Shown: positions 9,601 through 19,624 of the stretch, piece by piece | How positions within the stretch are numbered: position 1 is the first letter of the stretch | Layout of the letters: every line of letters starts with the position of its first letter | Assembly (NCBI GenBank): GCA_036346375.1 | Contig: CM070508.1 | Location: 25,364,852 to 25,428,851 of the forward strand | DNA from: Guadua angustifolia | Lineage: Eukaryota; Streptophyta; Magnoliopsida; Poales; Poaceae | DNA length: 64,000 bases | Direction of reading: 5' to 3' | Translations under genes and position numbers: made by a program | Notes under the pieces: generated by a model | What the model was told of the DNA's origin: nothing | The model's input: the letters and a program-made list of their open reading frames with translations, nothing else | Database searches by the model: none

Positions 9601-9940
9601 GAATCACTTTCAGCGACAGAATCACTTCTCTCAGAGAATCACTTCTAACAGAGAATCAGAATCAGAGGGAGCTCTACCAAACAGGCCCTTAGTTAATTCA
9701 CCAAATGATCCTCCTTTTGACATTCAGAATGATAGGGTTCATCAAAAGATTTCACGGCATCTCTACTTGTTTCCACAATCAAAACACACGGAATTAAAGA
9801 TGCGCGACAGCGGACCTACCAAGCTCCTTGTACGTGGCGGCGCCGTCACCACGGCCATCCGCCGGGAGGGCGGCGCGGGGAGCGAGGCGGCCGGCGCGGG
9901 GGCGGACCGCCGCCGCCGCGGGCGAGGGCGCCGTAGCCAT
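6613..9940 (-). CDS. prfB3: Plastid release-factor-like protein without SPF and GGQ motifs (PrfB3 type)
   Basis: Six exons with GT-AG borders join into a 403-residue protein: 9820-9940, 8806-9023, 8343-8543, 7883-8095, 6975-7155, 6613-6890 (stop TGA 6615-6613). Exon phases agree throughout with no internal stop. Residues 1-36 are Ala/Pro/Arg-rich, like a chloroplast transit peptide. The start lies in GCCATGGCT. Residues 41-113 are a helical N-terminal domain; 114-215 contain the PCRF region with GPYDKEGACIIVTAGSEGV; SGEKGAHRM is at 231-239. In a normal class I release factor SPF would follow at about 242 and GGQ at about 283-294; here they are SSTDNSG and an Asn/Glu/Lys/Arg-rich stretch, while the downstream AAVRVQHIPSG and the C-terminal helical domain are kept. 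Loss of both motifs matches Arabidopsis PrfB3, known to stabilise the 3' end of plastid petB mRNA rather than terminate translation. Intron 1 carries a Tourist MITE. Confidence 0.92.
9381..9691. mobile_element. Tourist-like MITE (copy 1) in intron 1 of the PrfB3-like gene
   Basis: The element 9384-9688 (305 bp) starts GGCCCTGTTTGGCAGAGCTC and ends, inverted, GGGCCTGTTTGGTAGAGCTC, with a TTA duplication on both sides. The 3-bp TTA/TAA duplication is typical of PIF/Harbinger-derived Tourist elements. A near-identical copy lies at 23368-23667, which argues for recent activity. It lies well inside the intron and away from the splice sites. Confidence 0.9.
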
Positions 9941-10120
9941 GGCTAGGAGGGTCAGGAGGAGAATGCCGACGGTAGCCGGTGGGGTGAGGTGGGGGTGTGT
10001 GGCTTTAGCGGGCAGAGGTTTGGTGCGTTGTGCGGCGGAGGGAGGCGTAACCTAGCGCGGTGTGTCTCACACGCGCCTCATCCTCGCGCCAATTATCTCG
10101 TGCTAAAAAGAAAAGAAAAT
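9941..10120 (-). promoter_or_regulatory. GC-rich 5' leader and promoter region of the PrfB3-like gene
   Basis: A CpG-rich stretch directly upstream of the start codon, passing into A/T-rich DNA near 10090. No TATA box is evident, in keeping with a housekeeping plastid-protein gene. The exact transcription start cannot be read from sequence. Confidence 0.5.
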
Positions 10121-10778
10121 GACATTTACATGGAGGGCTGAATCATTTTATTTTATCATCTACGTGAGCTGAGACTAACTAACCTTTTTTTATTGAAAAT
10201 TGAAATAGATTAATTTTAATTTTAAGCTTATTAACTTCTGTAATATAAACAATTTTGATTCGAGCCATAACGAGTTTTTTTCCAACCTTATCATGGAATA
10301 CTGTATTTCTTTCCCTATTTGATACTTTTTTATTCTTTTTTCTAAAATGGCCTCAAGAAACTAATTCCAAGAATTAACCTTTTTAACAAGCCAGCCTGAA
10401 CGACTTGAACATTCAATCATGGTTGAAGGGTTGGTGCCACCTCAACTACCGAGGCCAACATGGTTAGGTGGTTGCCATTCTAGCCAAGAGTCAGCGTCAT
10501 TATATTTGGTACGGACTAATAGAATTCAGCCACTAATTATAGCGCTAATGTCTAAACCCAAGAGGAAATCATGTTTGACATATTTTCTTGAATGAATCAT
10601 GGATGAGCCATTTGGGAGAGTTTGGTTATTTGAGGAAGTATTAGTTTTTTGTTAGAACAGGGCTCTTGGTTAGGGTTTAAGGAGATGTATCTTCAACTAT
10701 ATGCACATAGGTATAGGAAGATAATAGACATGCGGTGTATGTAAATAGGGCATAATTATGTTTGAACATTAGTTGGAT
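10121..10778. other. Intergenic, nothing recognised
   Basis: A/T-rich sequence with no long frame, no clear inverted repeat and no domain match that I recognise. Confidence 0.55.
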
Positions 10779-11206
10779 TTAGGGCCTCTTTGAGGAGCTG
10801 TGTTTTAGCTTTGCTTTAGCTTTGAACCAAAAGCTCCCCCAAACAGTATAGCTACAAAGCAGTTGGGAAGCTAAGCCACAGCAGAAACACCCTCAAAAGC
10901 TGCAGTTGCTGGGGAGGAGCTTTTCAGCTGTGGCTTCGCTTGACCACCTCCCACCTCGGTCGCTCTGCCTTCTCAACCTCTGCCACCCTACCTCGTTGCC
11001 TCCATGTCACCTCCCCACTAGGATGCCACTGTACTTTCGCTATAATGTTATCTCCCCGCTTGGTTGGCCTCCAAAAGCTACAGCTGTTACAGCTAGTTTG
11101 CCAAACAGCATAACAAGAAAAGCCCACCACTTGACTCAACATGCTTACATTTCAACAAACCAAAAGCAATTTTTTCGGCCATTGCAGCTCCCCAAACAGG
11201 CCCTTA
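10779..11206. mobile_element. Tourist-like MITE (second family)
   Basis: The element 10782-11203 starts GGGCCTCTTTGAGGAGCTG and ends, inverted, GGGCCTGTTTGGGGAGCTG, flanked by TTA on both sides. It is rich in AGCTTTTGG and CAGCTGT-type words on both strands. The open frame at 10906-11211 is inside it and not a gene. Confidence 0.82.
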
Positions 11207-11629
11207 GTTGAACAATGTAACACGGAGATACATGGGCGCGTGGTGTTTGTAGGTCACGGTACACATGTCAACAAGCATGAAATAATACATGAACTGTAAC
11301 TATGGTACATGTGTGCCTTTTGAAAATTAAACAACACAGTGGGTTAAGTTCTACTCGGGCTTGTGTACTTACACTTTAAGGTGAAAATGGCTCGCTGTAG
11401 GGCACTCACATGGAGTGCCGATCATCTAGGTGACATGAATGTGGTTAGTTGTCATGGTAATGGCAGGCTTAATTGCAACACGGGTTGACACAGCAGTAAT
11501 GTAGGTGGTAGTTGTTGCTAAGGTTGACCACCTCCTCATTGTTTCTCTCCCTAATCCTTTGCTTGCAAAGCTCATCGTTAGACTAGGAATAATCCTGAAA
11601 AGTTTGGTCTCACTATTCCTCTCTCACAT
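11207..11629. other. Intergenic, nothing recognised
   Basis: No coding frame or terminal repeat seen between the MITE and the LTR fragment. Confidence 0.5.
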
Positions 11630-13333
11630 AGAGCAGAGGGGGTGAATGATCACAAATTAAAACTTTCCTTCGAAGAACTAACCAAGAACCTCACTTCATC
11701 AAAGCAAAGCAGAGAAAAATACAATTCCAAAGTTTTTTTAACAAGGGCGGCACTATCGTAGTTCAGCCTTGGTACTACCGGATGAACAGTATCCTGACAC
11801 TACTAGGCTACTGTAGCAGTAGTGTTGTGCTATAATAAATTAGGGCAGTGAATAGTAAAATCAACACGACTTCAAAATAAAAATTCATGAATCTTTTGAT
11901 CGGCTGATCCAAACCTTGTGAAACTTTGTAGACACCTTCTTATGGATGTCAGAAATCTATTTTGACCTTCAATCACAAGGATTGATGTAAAGTTCTAACT
12001 TTTTTCCAATTGAAGGAAGAGTGCACAAGAACAGATTCAAAAATAAAAACTTAGCCCTAAGCTTACTCATGGGTTCTTGATGATCAAGATGATTCTAGAT
12101 GGTTTCCCACATATCATAACAAGCTAGAACACAAAAGATCTAGCCCTTAAAACTCAAGAACACGATCTACCGAAAATCCTTCTCTCAAGCCAAAATGATC
12201 GGTTTCTTGCATAAACTTAGAAGAGGTTGTAGATTGCTAAGATGATTGGGATATGATCTATAGAAGATTATCTAGTAATTATACATCCTCGGCACAATTA
12301 GCACAATCAAGTAGAAGGAGGGGAGGCAAATCTAACTTGCGGAATTGTAAATTGCAAGAATTTAAAGTGTAGAATTTAAATATTGAATTTAAGGCATAAT
12401 ATAAATGCGGAAAGTAAATTCAGAATTGAGTAAATAACATTTTCATTTCTAGAAGGGAGGTTTATAAAGCCTCACAACAAAGTGGCAAAGCTCAAAGGAG
12501 CACTAAAACCTCTAAAACCTTCAAGAGGAGAGAGCTACTCCTATCCCTCTATTTATATTACTCTTGAGTCATCCTTCACCTTTAGACGAGTTCCTTCAAC
12601 CCTAAGGAACACCATCAAGGGCTAGTATTGACTCACTCATACATGGGCTAACCAGAAATCCACAAACATATAGGGTTTTACACGCTTTTTAAAGCACACT
12701 AACTTGACTCGTTACTCTATCCTCTAGACCGCGATCCAATGGCCCTCCATGAATCGAGCAGCTCCAAGTTAGCATCTCATCCATTCCTTATCTTCTAAGT
12801 TCGCAGCAACTCCGTCTCCGGTTATCTTCCGATGATCCTTAACCATTTGGACTTTCGACACACCTCGCTTAGTCCCGATCATCCTCCGCCTCACCATGCC
12901 CTAGTACCGTCGTTCTACAACCATCAAAAACAAGGAAACCCATCACATAACAATGTTCAAAATGATATACAATAATAATCCAATTACTAAAAATAAATTT
13001 GATCTCATTAATAAAATCGGCACTACCGCCAGTTATAGGTTCGTAGTACCGCAAGTTCGGTACTACTGTGCCTTGCCGTCGGGAGTGCCGGTTTCGCTGA
13101 AACCCCCAAGACACCACGCTCTAGAAAATAACTATTAGCTCAGAAAGGCCGGTAGTGCCACTCGATCGGAAGTACCACCATTACAAAGCCATTAGTGCCG
13201 CTTCTGACTGAAAATAGTTTAAATTGCTTCAATTTGAAATCCAATGTAAATCAAACTCAAATCTAAGCACTCTTAGATCAAATACAGTCAGATACTCATC
13301 ACCAACATGGGTAGACCTTCACATGGTCTTTCA
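11630..13333. repeat. Solo or truncated LTR related to the Sirevirus A LTR
   Basis: It aligns by eye with the LTR at 28359-29988: shared AGAGGGGGTGAATGAT near the start, GGGGAGGCAAATC, AATGTAAATTGCAAG-type words, GAGGTTTA.AAAGCCTCA, CTCTATTTATA, the many GGTA.TACCG-type words, and the same end GTAGACCT.C.CATGGTCTTTCA at 13333. The first 15 or so bases (TGAAGGATCGAGATG) are missing and no polypurine tract or primer site adjoins it, so it is an isolated LTR remnant. Confidence 0.78.
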
Positions 13334-15054
13334 CAATCAAATCTTGCAAAAAGGATAAAAGGGTAACAAAATCATGTCCATGTTACTTTTTTATTGTATT
13401 GAAAAGTGTATGTTCCGTACACCTAAAAACATACATATTAAATTGTTGCGGATACTCAGTTTTAGAGAAAATGTTGAAGCTTTGAGGAATCTTTATTCAT
13501 GACTTTGGAGACCTTAACAAGCTTGATGAAGTTTTCAATCTGATAATAACAATTGTTCAAAGTTAGTAGAAAAGCAAAATGGGAGGGGGGCAAAAATGAG
13601 TAAAATAACTTGTATGAATGTTCCAACTAGATTATTTGTTGCTAAACGTGCAGAAGCATCCTTTGAATTTTTGATTGAGTCATAGCAGATGATTTGGTTA
13701 TACACAAATGTTGACACAGGTTAGGAACCAGTGCTTGTTGCATACAATGAGAAAGAAGAGCTGGATTAGCAAAAAAAATTGTGTGTGTTACATATGACAT
13801 TAAAAAAGATAAACAAAATATAGTGAATCTTGGCAACACAATTGAGTAACCGAAAATAAATAAATTTACTAGATCTTTTTTAGCCATGTTGTACTTTCAT
13901 CAATTCTTTCGAGGTCTTTGAAGCAAGTTTGTGGCATGAATTTTTTGGGGTCCATAATCAATTGAGAAAGTTTTTAAAAAATGGAACAAAAAAATGTTGG
14001 AAACAAGATGGATACGATATATGAGTATGCAATAACAAAGAAAAAGAGTAAAAAAATTTTGACATAGAAATAACAAGATAACTAACTATTTTACTATAAT
14101 GACAGGAGAGAAGATAAGTTTCTTTAAAGAGGTCTTGCTTGACAGTGGTTTAAGTACATCCTCATTAAATTTCTCGACAAAAATTGTCATCAACTCATTG
14201 TATACTTTCCATCTAGACTTTAGTGAATTGTAAAAATGGTCATAAGATATGTGAAATTCACTGATATCAACAAATATGGAGCAACAAAAAACAAACTGGG
14301 AACAAATTAGTATGAAACATTTGTGTATATGTCATGAAACATTTCTTAGAACCCATTGCCACATATTGATATTTCATTGTGTACATGGATAAATAATAAC
14401 AATGATATGTAGATACTATAACATTCATGTACATGTAATTCAACAGAAAAATATACCGTACTTAGAAGTAAGTGGGAGTGAACAAGTAAGAAAACCAATG
14501 AAACATTTTTACAAAGTTGGTGAAACAAGTAAATAGAAATGATGCAACCTATTATAAACAAATATCAAAGTATTTAGCTCAATAACTGTATGCAGCAAAG
14601 GTTTAAGATGCTGCAGCAAAAAGATATAAAGATAATGCATCAACGAATAAGATACACTACAACCTTGATCATAAGTTGAAGTAAAAAAAAGATGTTCACG
14701 ATTTGACTCCCTTCCTAGTCTTCTTGACACATCTTGTAGATATGTATTTTGCATATATATCCTCGACCACGGTACTCACCTTAAGCTTCTTCTAACTGTT
14801 GGTCAAGTTTAGTCTATTCTTGTCAACCATCTCCACAAATTCGAAGTCGTCATCACTAATATGGCAAATCCTAGGCAATGAATAGTTTATTGCGTGGTTA
14901 TGAAGGCATCCTGTGCAAAGTTCTAGATGATCTACATATACAATGTACAAAAAAATAAATCTAAATAAAATGAGTCATAAAAAAGCATCATATAATATCT
15001 GCCAACAAAAGAAAATGAATTAAAAAAGGTAGTACATGCATGGCAAGAAGGGAC
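13334..15054 (-). other. A/T-rich stretch, probable decayed exons and introns of the same pseudogene
   Basis: Mostly A/T-rich with many stops. On the minus strand 14785-14860 reads like an exon (DDDFEFVEMVDKNRLNLTNS then TAG, then KKLK) ending near a GGTGAG donor-like site. I see no safe exon elsewhere. It may be the downstream part of the pseudogene at 15055-15660. Confidence 0.35.
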
Positions 15055-15660
15055 AAACATTCACCAATCTGGAAAACACTAGAGAATTGCTCTAGCGTCA
15101 ACTTCTAGTGCCTATCAATGTCCTTCATCAGAGCATTCGAAACATCCCTAGCCTAGTCATACTCTTTTAGCTCTGCTATGTCACCTAAGTTGAACAAGTA
15201 ATCAAACGAAATCATGTTCCTAGTGCCAGGACATAACACAGAATCCAATAAAACAAGCATGAATGACCTCATGAAGATACCATCATCCTCCCTGCCTTTC
15301 AATACTTCAACAGCCCTTGCTATAGGTGACCTATCCCCAACCATGCACATATCACAAACCTCTGCAACATCTTTCAGCTTGACCAATAGTTTTAGAGGCT
15401 CTCCCTCAGAAGGTATCCCAAGGACTTTCTACACCATCCCTTTGGTGAAAACAGTTACCTTGCCCTGGTAGCAGAACTCACACAGCAATTGATGAATCTT
15501 GCCCATTATCCACTCAACTAGATTACTTGGTAGCACAAATTTTGAAATTGATAGCAACTGTTCAAAGCCATGCTTCACAACAAACTCTTGCTGCCTCGAA
15601 GTAAGAGCATTCAGAACTTTTGTAACCTTTTTCTACAAAAATGATGCTTGAAAAATGATT
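15055..15660 (-). pseudogene. Decayed mobile-element protein (plant mobile domain / Ulp1-associated type)
   Basis: On the minus strand one frame of about 190 codons can be followed with three in-frame TAG codons. It includes FVVKHGFEQLLSIS, KVTVFTKGM, GIPSEGEP, FMRSFMLVLLDSVLCPG and FNLGDIAELKEYD. This pattern resembles proteins common in grass DNA transposons that carry Ulp1-like or plant-mobile-domain genes; the assignment is from memory and moderate at best. The TAGs lie where Lys/Arg, Trp and Gln codons are expected. Its host element's ends were not identified. Confidence 0.55.
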
Positions 15661-15759
15661 TACTAGCCTCATCAACCATGGTAAAAAGAAGTATCATGTA
15701 AAAATGTCAAGAGACACATGTGTTAGAGGGACCAAAAACAGAACCCAATCAACACAAAC

Positions 15760-16777
15760 TAAGGCCCTGTTTGTTTCGGCTTTTTCACTGGCTTAAAAGC
15801 AAAAAAGCCAAAGCCGAAACAAATGATTGACTTTTAAGCTGAGCTTAAAAAAAGCCTAAAGCCTCCATATAATTATAAGCCAAAAGCCAGATGAGTGGTG
15901 CTTTTTTGGGCTTTTTGGGATGAAATAATCTTTTGCCACTAGAAGTCTCCAAAATTATCCACCAAATGCCATTACATATAAACTAAAACATCCCTCTCCC
16001 ATCTCCACATTTTTCCTCATCTTCTCTCTCTCCTGTGCGACATGCCTTCTCCCTCCACCGCTCCGGTCTTTGCCGTCCTTGACCTCCTCCCTCCTCCACC
16101 GTCCCTAGCCACCTTCCTCCTCCACCGACCCAGATCCGATGCGACGCGGGTTGAGGTGGCCAAACCTGAGCTTGGAGCGGTGGAAGGCTACAGGGTCCGA
16201 GCGTGGCACAAGTGGAGCTAAATGGATCCGGTCGTAGCACGACGGGAGGTGATCAGATCTGGTGTGGCGTGGGTGGAGGCGACTGGACCTGAGGGTGGAA
16301 CGGCGGGAGGTGGGTGGAGGCAGCTGGATCTGGCACGGCAAAAGGCGACCAGATTAGCCTCATCGAGACCCTCAATATATGTTTTTATTTAGTTTGGTGA
16401 GAGTTCGAAGTTGTTATGCTATTTTCAGTCTGATAAGAGTTCAAAATTGCCATGTAGTAAGTATTTCAAGTTGATAAATAATTATGCTTAGAATGAAGTT
16501 TGATCTCAAGATTAATCTATGTTTTTCAATACGACATTCGGTGAAAAAAGTATAAAATATTTGTATTAAATAAATCAGTATATAAGAAAAGTCCTTACAA
16601 CCTTAAAGGGTATTTCAAACTTTCCAACACTAAGCTACACCATCCAACCCATCAAAAAATCAGGATGCCAAATAACATGTCTTGGCTTAAAATTAGACAG
16701 CTTAAAAGCTCGTTAAGCCAAAAAATTAGCTTTAATCCAAAAGCCAAAAATCCTAAACCGAAACAAATATGGCCTAA
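15760..16777. mobile_element. Long Tourist-like element with GC-rich interior
   Basis: The element 15763-16774 (1012 bp) starts GGCCCTGTTTGTTTCGGC and ends, inverted, GGCCATATTTGTTTCGG, flanked by TAA on both sides. The subterminal regions are rich in AAAAGCC words on both strands. The centre (about 16030-16350) is GC-rich and unlike the rest, with tandem-like CTCCTCCACCG and GGTGGAGGC words; it may be captured host DNA, but I recognise no gene. Frames there are not convincing. Confidence 0.75.
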
Positions 16778-16865
16778 AAAGTATGCAACAACATTGCAAA
16801 CAAAAACCATGTGGCGACTACAAGTATTCCAATTGTACTATCTACAACAAAATCTAGTGAGGAGT

Positions 16866-17930
16866 GTGTAAAATCCCAATTTTTTCATCTTTGAATTTGT
16901 TTTAAATATTTTAGCCTTTCCAAACATTTTCATAATTTTTATTGGTAATTAAAGCATGATATGGATTTTTCCTCATTCAAAAAGGATTTGATATGAGCAA
17001 TGTTCAAGTGAACTATTGTCAAATTGTTTTATTTGAGTTCTATATAGTTTAAGGTATCTTACAATTTTTTTGGGAATTTTCCAAGCTTGTTTACTATTTA
17101 TTTGAAGCCTAGTTGTATTTTATGCATTTTATAAAAAGGAAAAGCTAACAATAATCCTAGTTTTAGTTTTGGGCCAAAACTCACTCAGTCCAACCTAAGT
17201 TAGCCTATTTGGTGTAGTGTTGTAGCCTAACGCCACAACCCCACTTGACAGCAGCTCGCACGAACTCCTAGGCCTTTATAAGGTACTCATCGAGATTGCT
17301 TTGAAGCCCTCATCTAGAACCCTAACCCTTTTTTCCTTGAGTCATTGTCGTTTCACTAGGATCTTAGAATCTTCAAGAGCTCCATCGTGGAAAAAAACTT
17401 CAATTCACCGCTGTTGGTAAGCCCTAAAACTCTTGGATTGCACCGTTAGCATCACTGCATTGTGTTCTACCTCGTGCGTGTGTTCTCTTCGTCGGAGCAT
17501 GCTTGGTTGTTGCCATCAACATGGAAGCCACGCTGCAGCCACTATTTCATGTGCTGCCATCACCATCAGTCGTTGTTTGCTATGAAACCCCATGTTAGAA
17601 GAACCGCCATGTCGAGATCTTGCTATTAGGATCACCCCAAGTTACCAAAGATGCATGGAACATGCTGCCGATGACCTTCAAGTTTGCGCCCACCATGCTG
17701 ACGTGGCATTGATGCGGAGTCGATGTGGCATGCCATGTTGTGCTGATGTTGATGCCATGTAGGTGAGTACATTTGCATGGACTAAGTCCTTTGTGAGTCG
17801 GTCTCTCACACGTGAGGCTCATGTTTCAGTGAAATATGATGTGAATTCATGACTCTGGTCCATGTTGGACCTAGCTTACAAACACATCTCACTGACTTGT
17901 GGGCCCTATGTGTTAGAACACGGCTCACGA
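16866..17930 (+). repeat. Gypsy-type LTR fragment, plus orientation
   Basis: It starts TGTAAAATCCCAATTTTTTCATC, like the TGTAACATCCC start of many grass gypsy LTRs. Its first 300 bases match, in inverted orientation, the sequence at 18700-19006 (shared ATGTTCAAGTGAAC and TTTATTTGAAGCCTAGTTG). It breaks off near 17930, so the two LTR halves face outward from a junction around 17.9-18.0 kb. Confidence 0.65.
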
Positions 17931-17979
17931 TAGACTATCAGTGAGCCCTATGTGTTAGAACACGGCTCACGATAGACTA
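17904..17979. repeat. 42-bp direct tandem repeat, about 1.8 copies
   Basis: CCCTATGTGTTAGAACACGG followed by CTCACGATAGACTA occurs at 17904 and again at 17946. It lies at or near the junction of the two inverted LTR halves. Confidence 0.85.
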
Positions 17980-19006
17980 AGACTATGCATAGATCTATTG
18001 CCTATGCAGTTGCTAACTCAACACACGTGGCACTACATGGCATGCCATGTCGACTCCACGTCGGCGCCATGTCAGCACGGGAACATATGATCGATGGCGG
18101 TGAGCAAACCATGGCACTCCAGTGGCTCTGAGTTATCACATCTAGAAGCTCTAGACATGGTGCACCTAATGACGCGGATGGCACAACCAACAGCGATCGG
18201 CGGTGAGCAAAGGAAGTGACGTTTGCGTGGGCTCCATGGTGATGGTGACCTACCAACCACCTCCCAGCGAGATAGCACATGCACTAAAGAGAATGAGACA
18301 TGACAAACACAATGGTAAGGACCAACAGCACACAGAATCACCAGTGGTAGAAAAATTCAGCAAGACCACGATAGCGGTGTGCTTAGAAGAATTCAAAATC
18401 AGGTGAAATAGCGACCCCTCATGGTTTCTGGGGTTAGGGCTTCGAACAAGATGTTCAAGGCGATCCCGGTGCTTCCCTTTTAAATCCCTCAGCGTCCATA
18501 TGGAGGACAAAACAGAAATGAGGCCACAATGTACACGGCTTGGGACACGTGCATAGAGAAGATGGATCTAACAAGTGGGCCCCACCTATTAGTGTGTCAT
18601 CCAACAGTGGACCTAGTTGAACTGACCTGGGCTGCAACAGCGCACTATCGGGCTGGGCTGCAATAAACACAGGCTAGCTAGGGCTGGGTTCAGCCCAAAA
18701 ACTTTTCTAGAATTTCTATATAGTATTCATTTTAGAAAATACAGAAAATGCAACTAGGCTTCAAATAAATAGCAAATTATCTCAGAAAAATCCCAAGAAA
18801 ATTTGTAAAATACTTTAGAGCATATAGAACCTAAATAAAATAATTTTAACAATTGTTCACTTGAACATTAATCATATTAAATCCATTTTGACTTAGGAAA
18901 TTCACATTAAGGTTTAAGTAGTAATGAAAAATCTAAAAAATCTATAAAATAATGAAGTACATAAAACTAATTCAATGGTGAAAAAATTCGGATGTTATAA
19001 ACCTCC
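17980..19006 (-). repeat. 3' LTR (partial) of the decayed gypsy element
   Basis: On the minus strand it begins close to TAACATCCGAATTTTTTCACC and is directly preceded by a polypurine tract at about 19008-19016, so it is the 3' LTR of the minus-strand gypsy element. The internal end is not clear because the LTR runs into the opposing LTR half. Confidence 0.65.
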
Positions 19007-19017
19007 CCCTTAATAGA
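19007..19017 (-). other. Polypurine tract of the gypsy element
   Basis: On the minus strand AAGGGGGAGGT lies between the end of pol and the 3' LTR, the expected place for plus-strand priming. Confidence 0.7.
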
Positions 19018-19620
19018 ATCTTGATCCTGAGATTTCAGGTTGGCTAAAAAATAGGTTAGAAAACTCTAACTTCACATCCACTTCATGCTCCCACATGACT
19101 TCACTCTTAGAGTGCTTACCCCATTGCACTCTACAGAAATAAATCGACTTGCTCTTCATTCTATGATAAGCAATATCTAAGATCTTAACCAGTTGCTCCT
19201 TATAAGTAAAATCATCTAGCAACTCATTCGATTTCAACGATGTATGCTCTATTGGAGCTTGAACATACTTCTTAAGCCAAGAGATATGAAAAAACATCAT
19301 ACACTTCTGCCAATGACTGAGCTAACTCCAATTGATAAACAACTTCTCCTCTACGCTTTAAGATTTTTAATAGACTAACAAATCTTGGGGAAGCTTTCCT
19401 TTAGTGTGAAACCTCCTAACTCCTTTAGAAGGGTAACTCTTGAGATAAACAAAATCGTTAGACTCAAAACTCAACTCACTATAATGATTATCAGAATAGC
19501 TCTTCTGCCTAGACTGAGCTACCTTTAATATTTCTCTGATTATAGCAAATTTCTCTTCTTCTTTAGGAATATCATGTCCAAAGACAATACACTCTCCTAT
19601 CTCAGTCTAGTTCAATAGGG
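19013..19620 (-). pseudogene. Gypsy pol C-terminus (integrase end, chromo-like)
   Basis: The minus strand reads the usual C-terminus of a grass gypsy polyprotein: AQSRQKSYSDNH, then FVYLK, then VFHVSQLKK-like FFHISWLKKYV, DFTYKEQLVKILD and a chromodomain-like VQWGKHSKSEVMWEHE. The last 96 codons (19010-19300) are open; the upstream part is frameshifted. The missing middle joins the integrase core at 23096 if the LTR at 19625-23090 is removed, so that LTR inserted into this gene. Confidence 0.8.
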
Positions 19621-19624
19621 ACGA

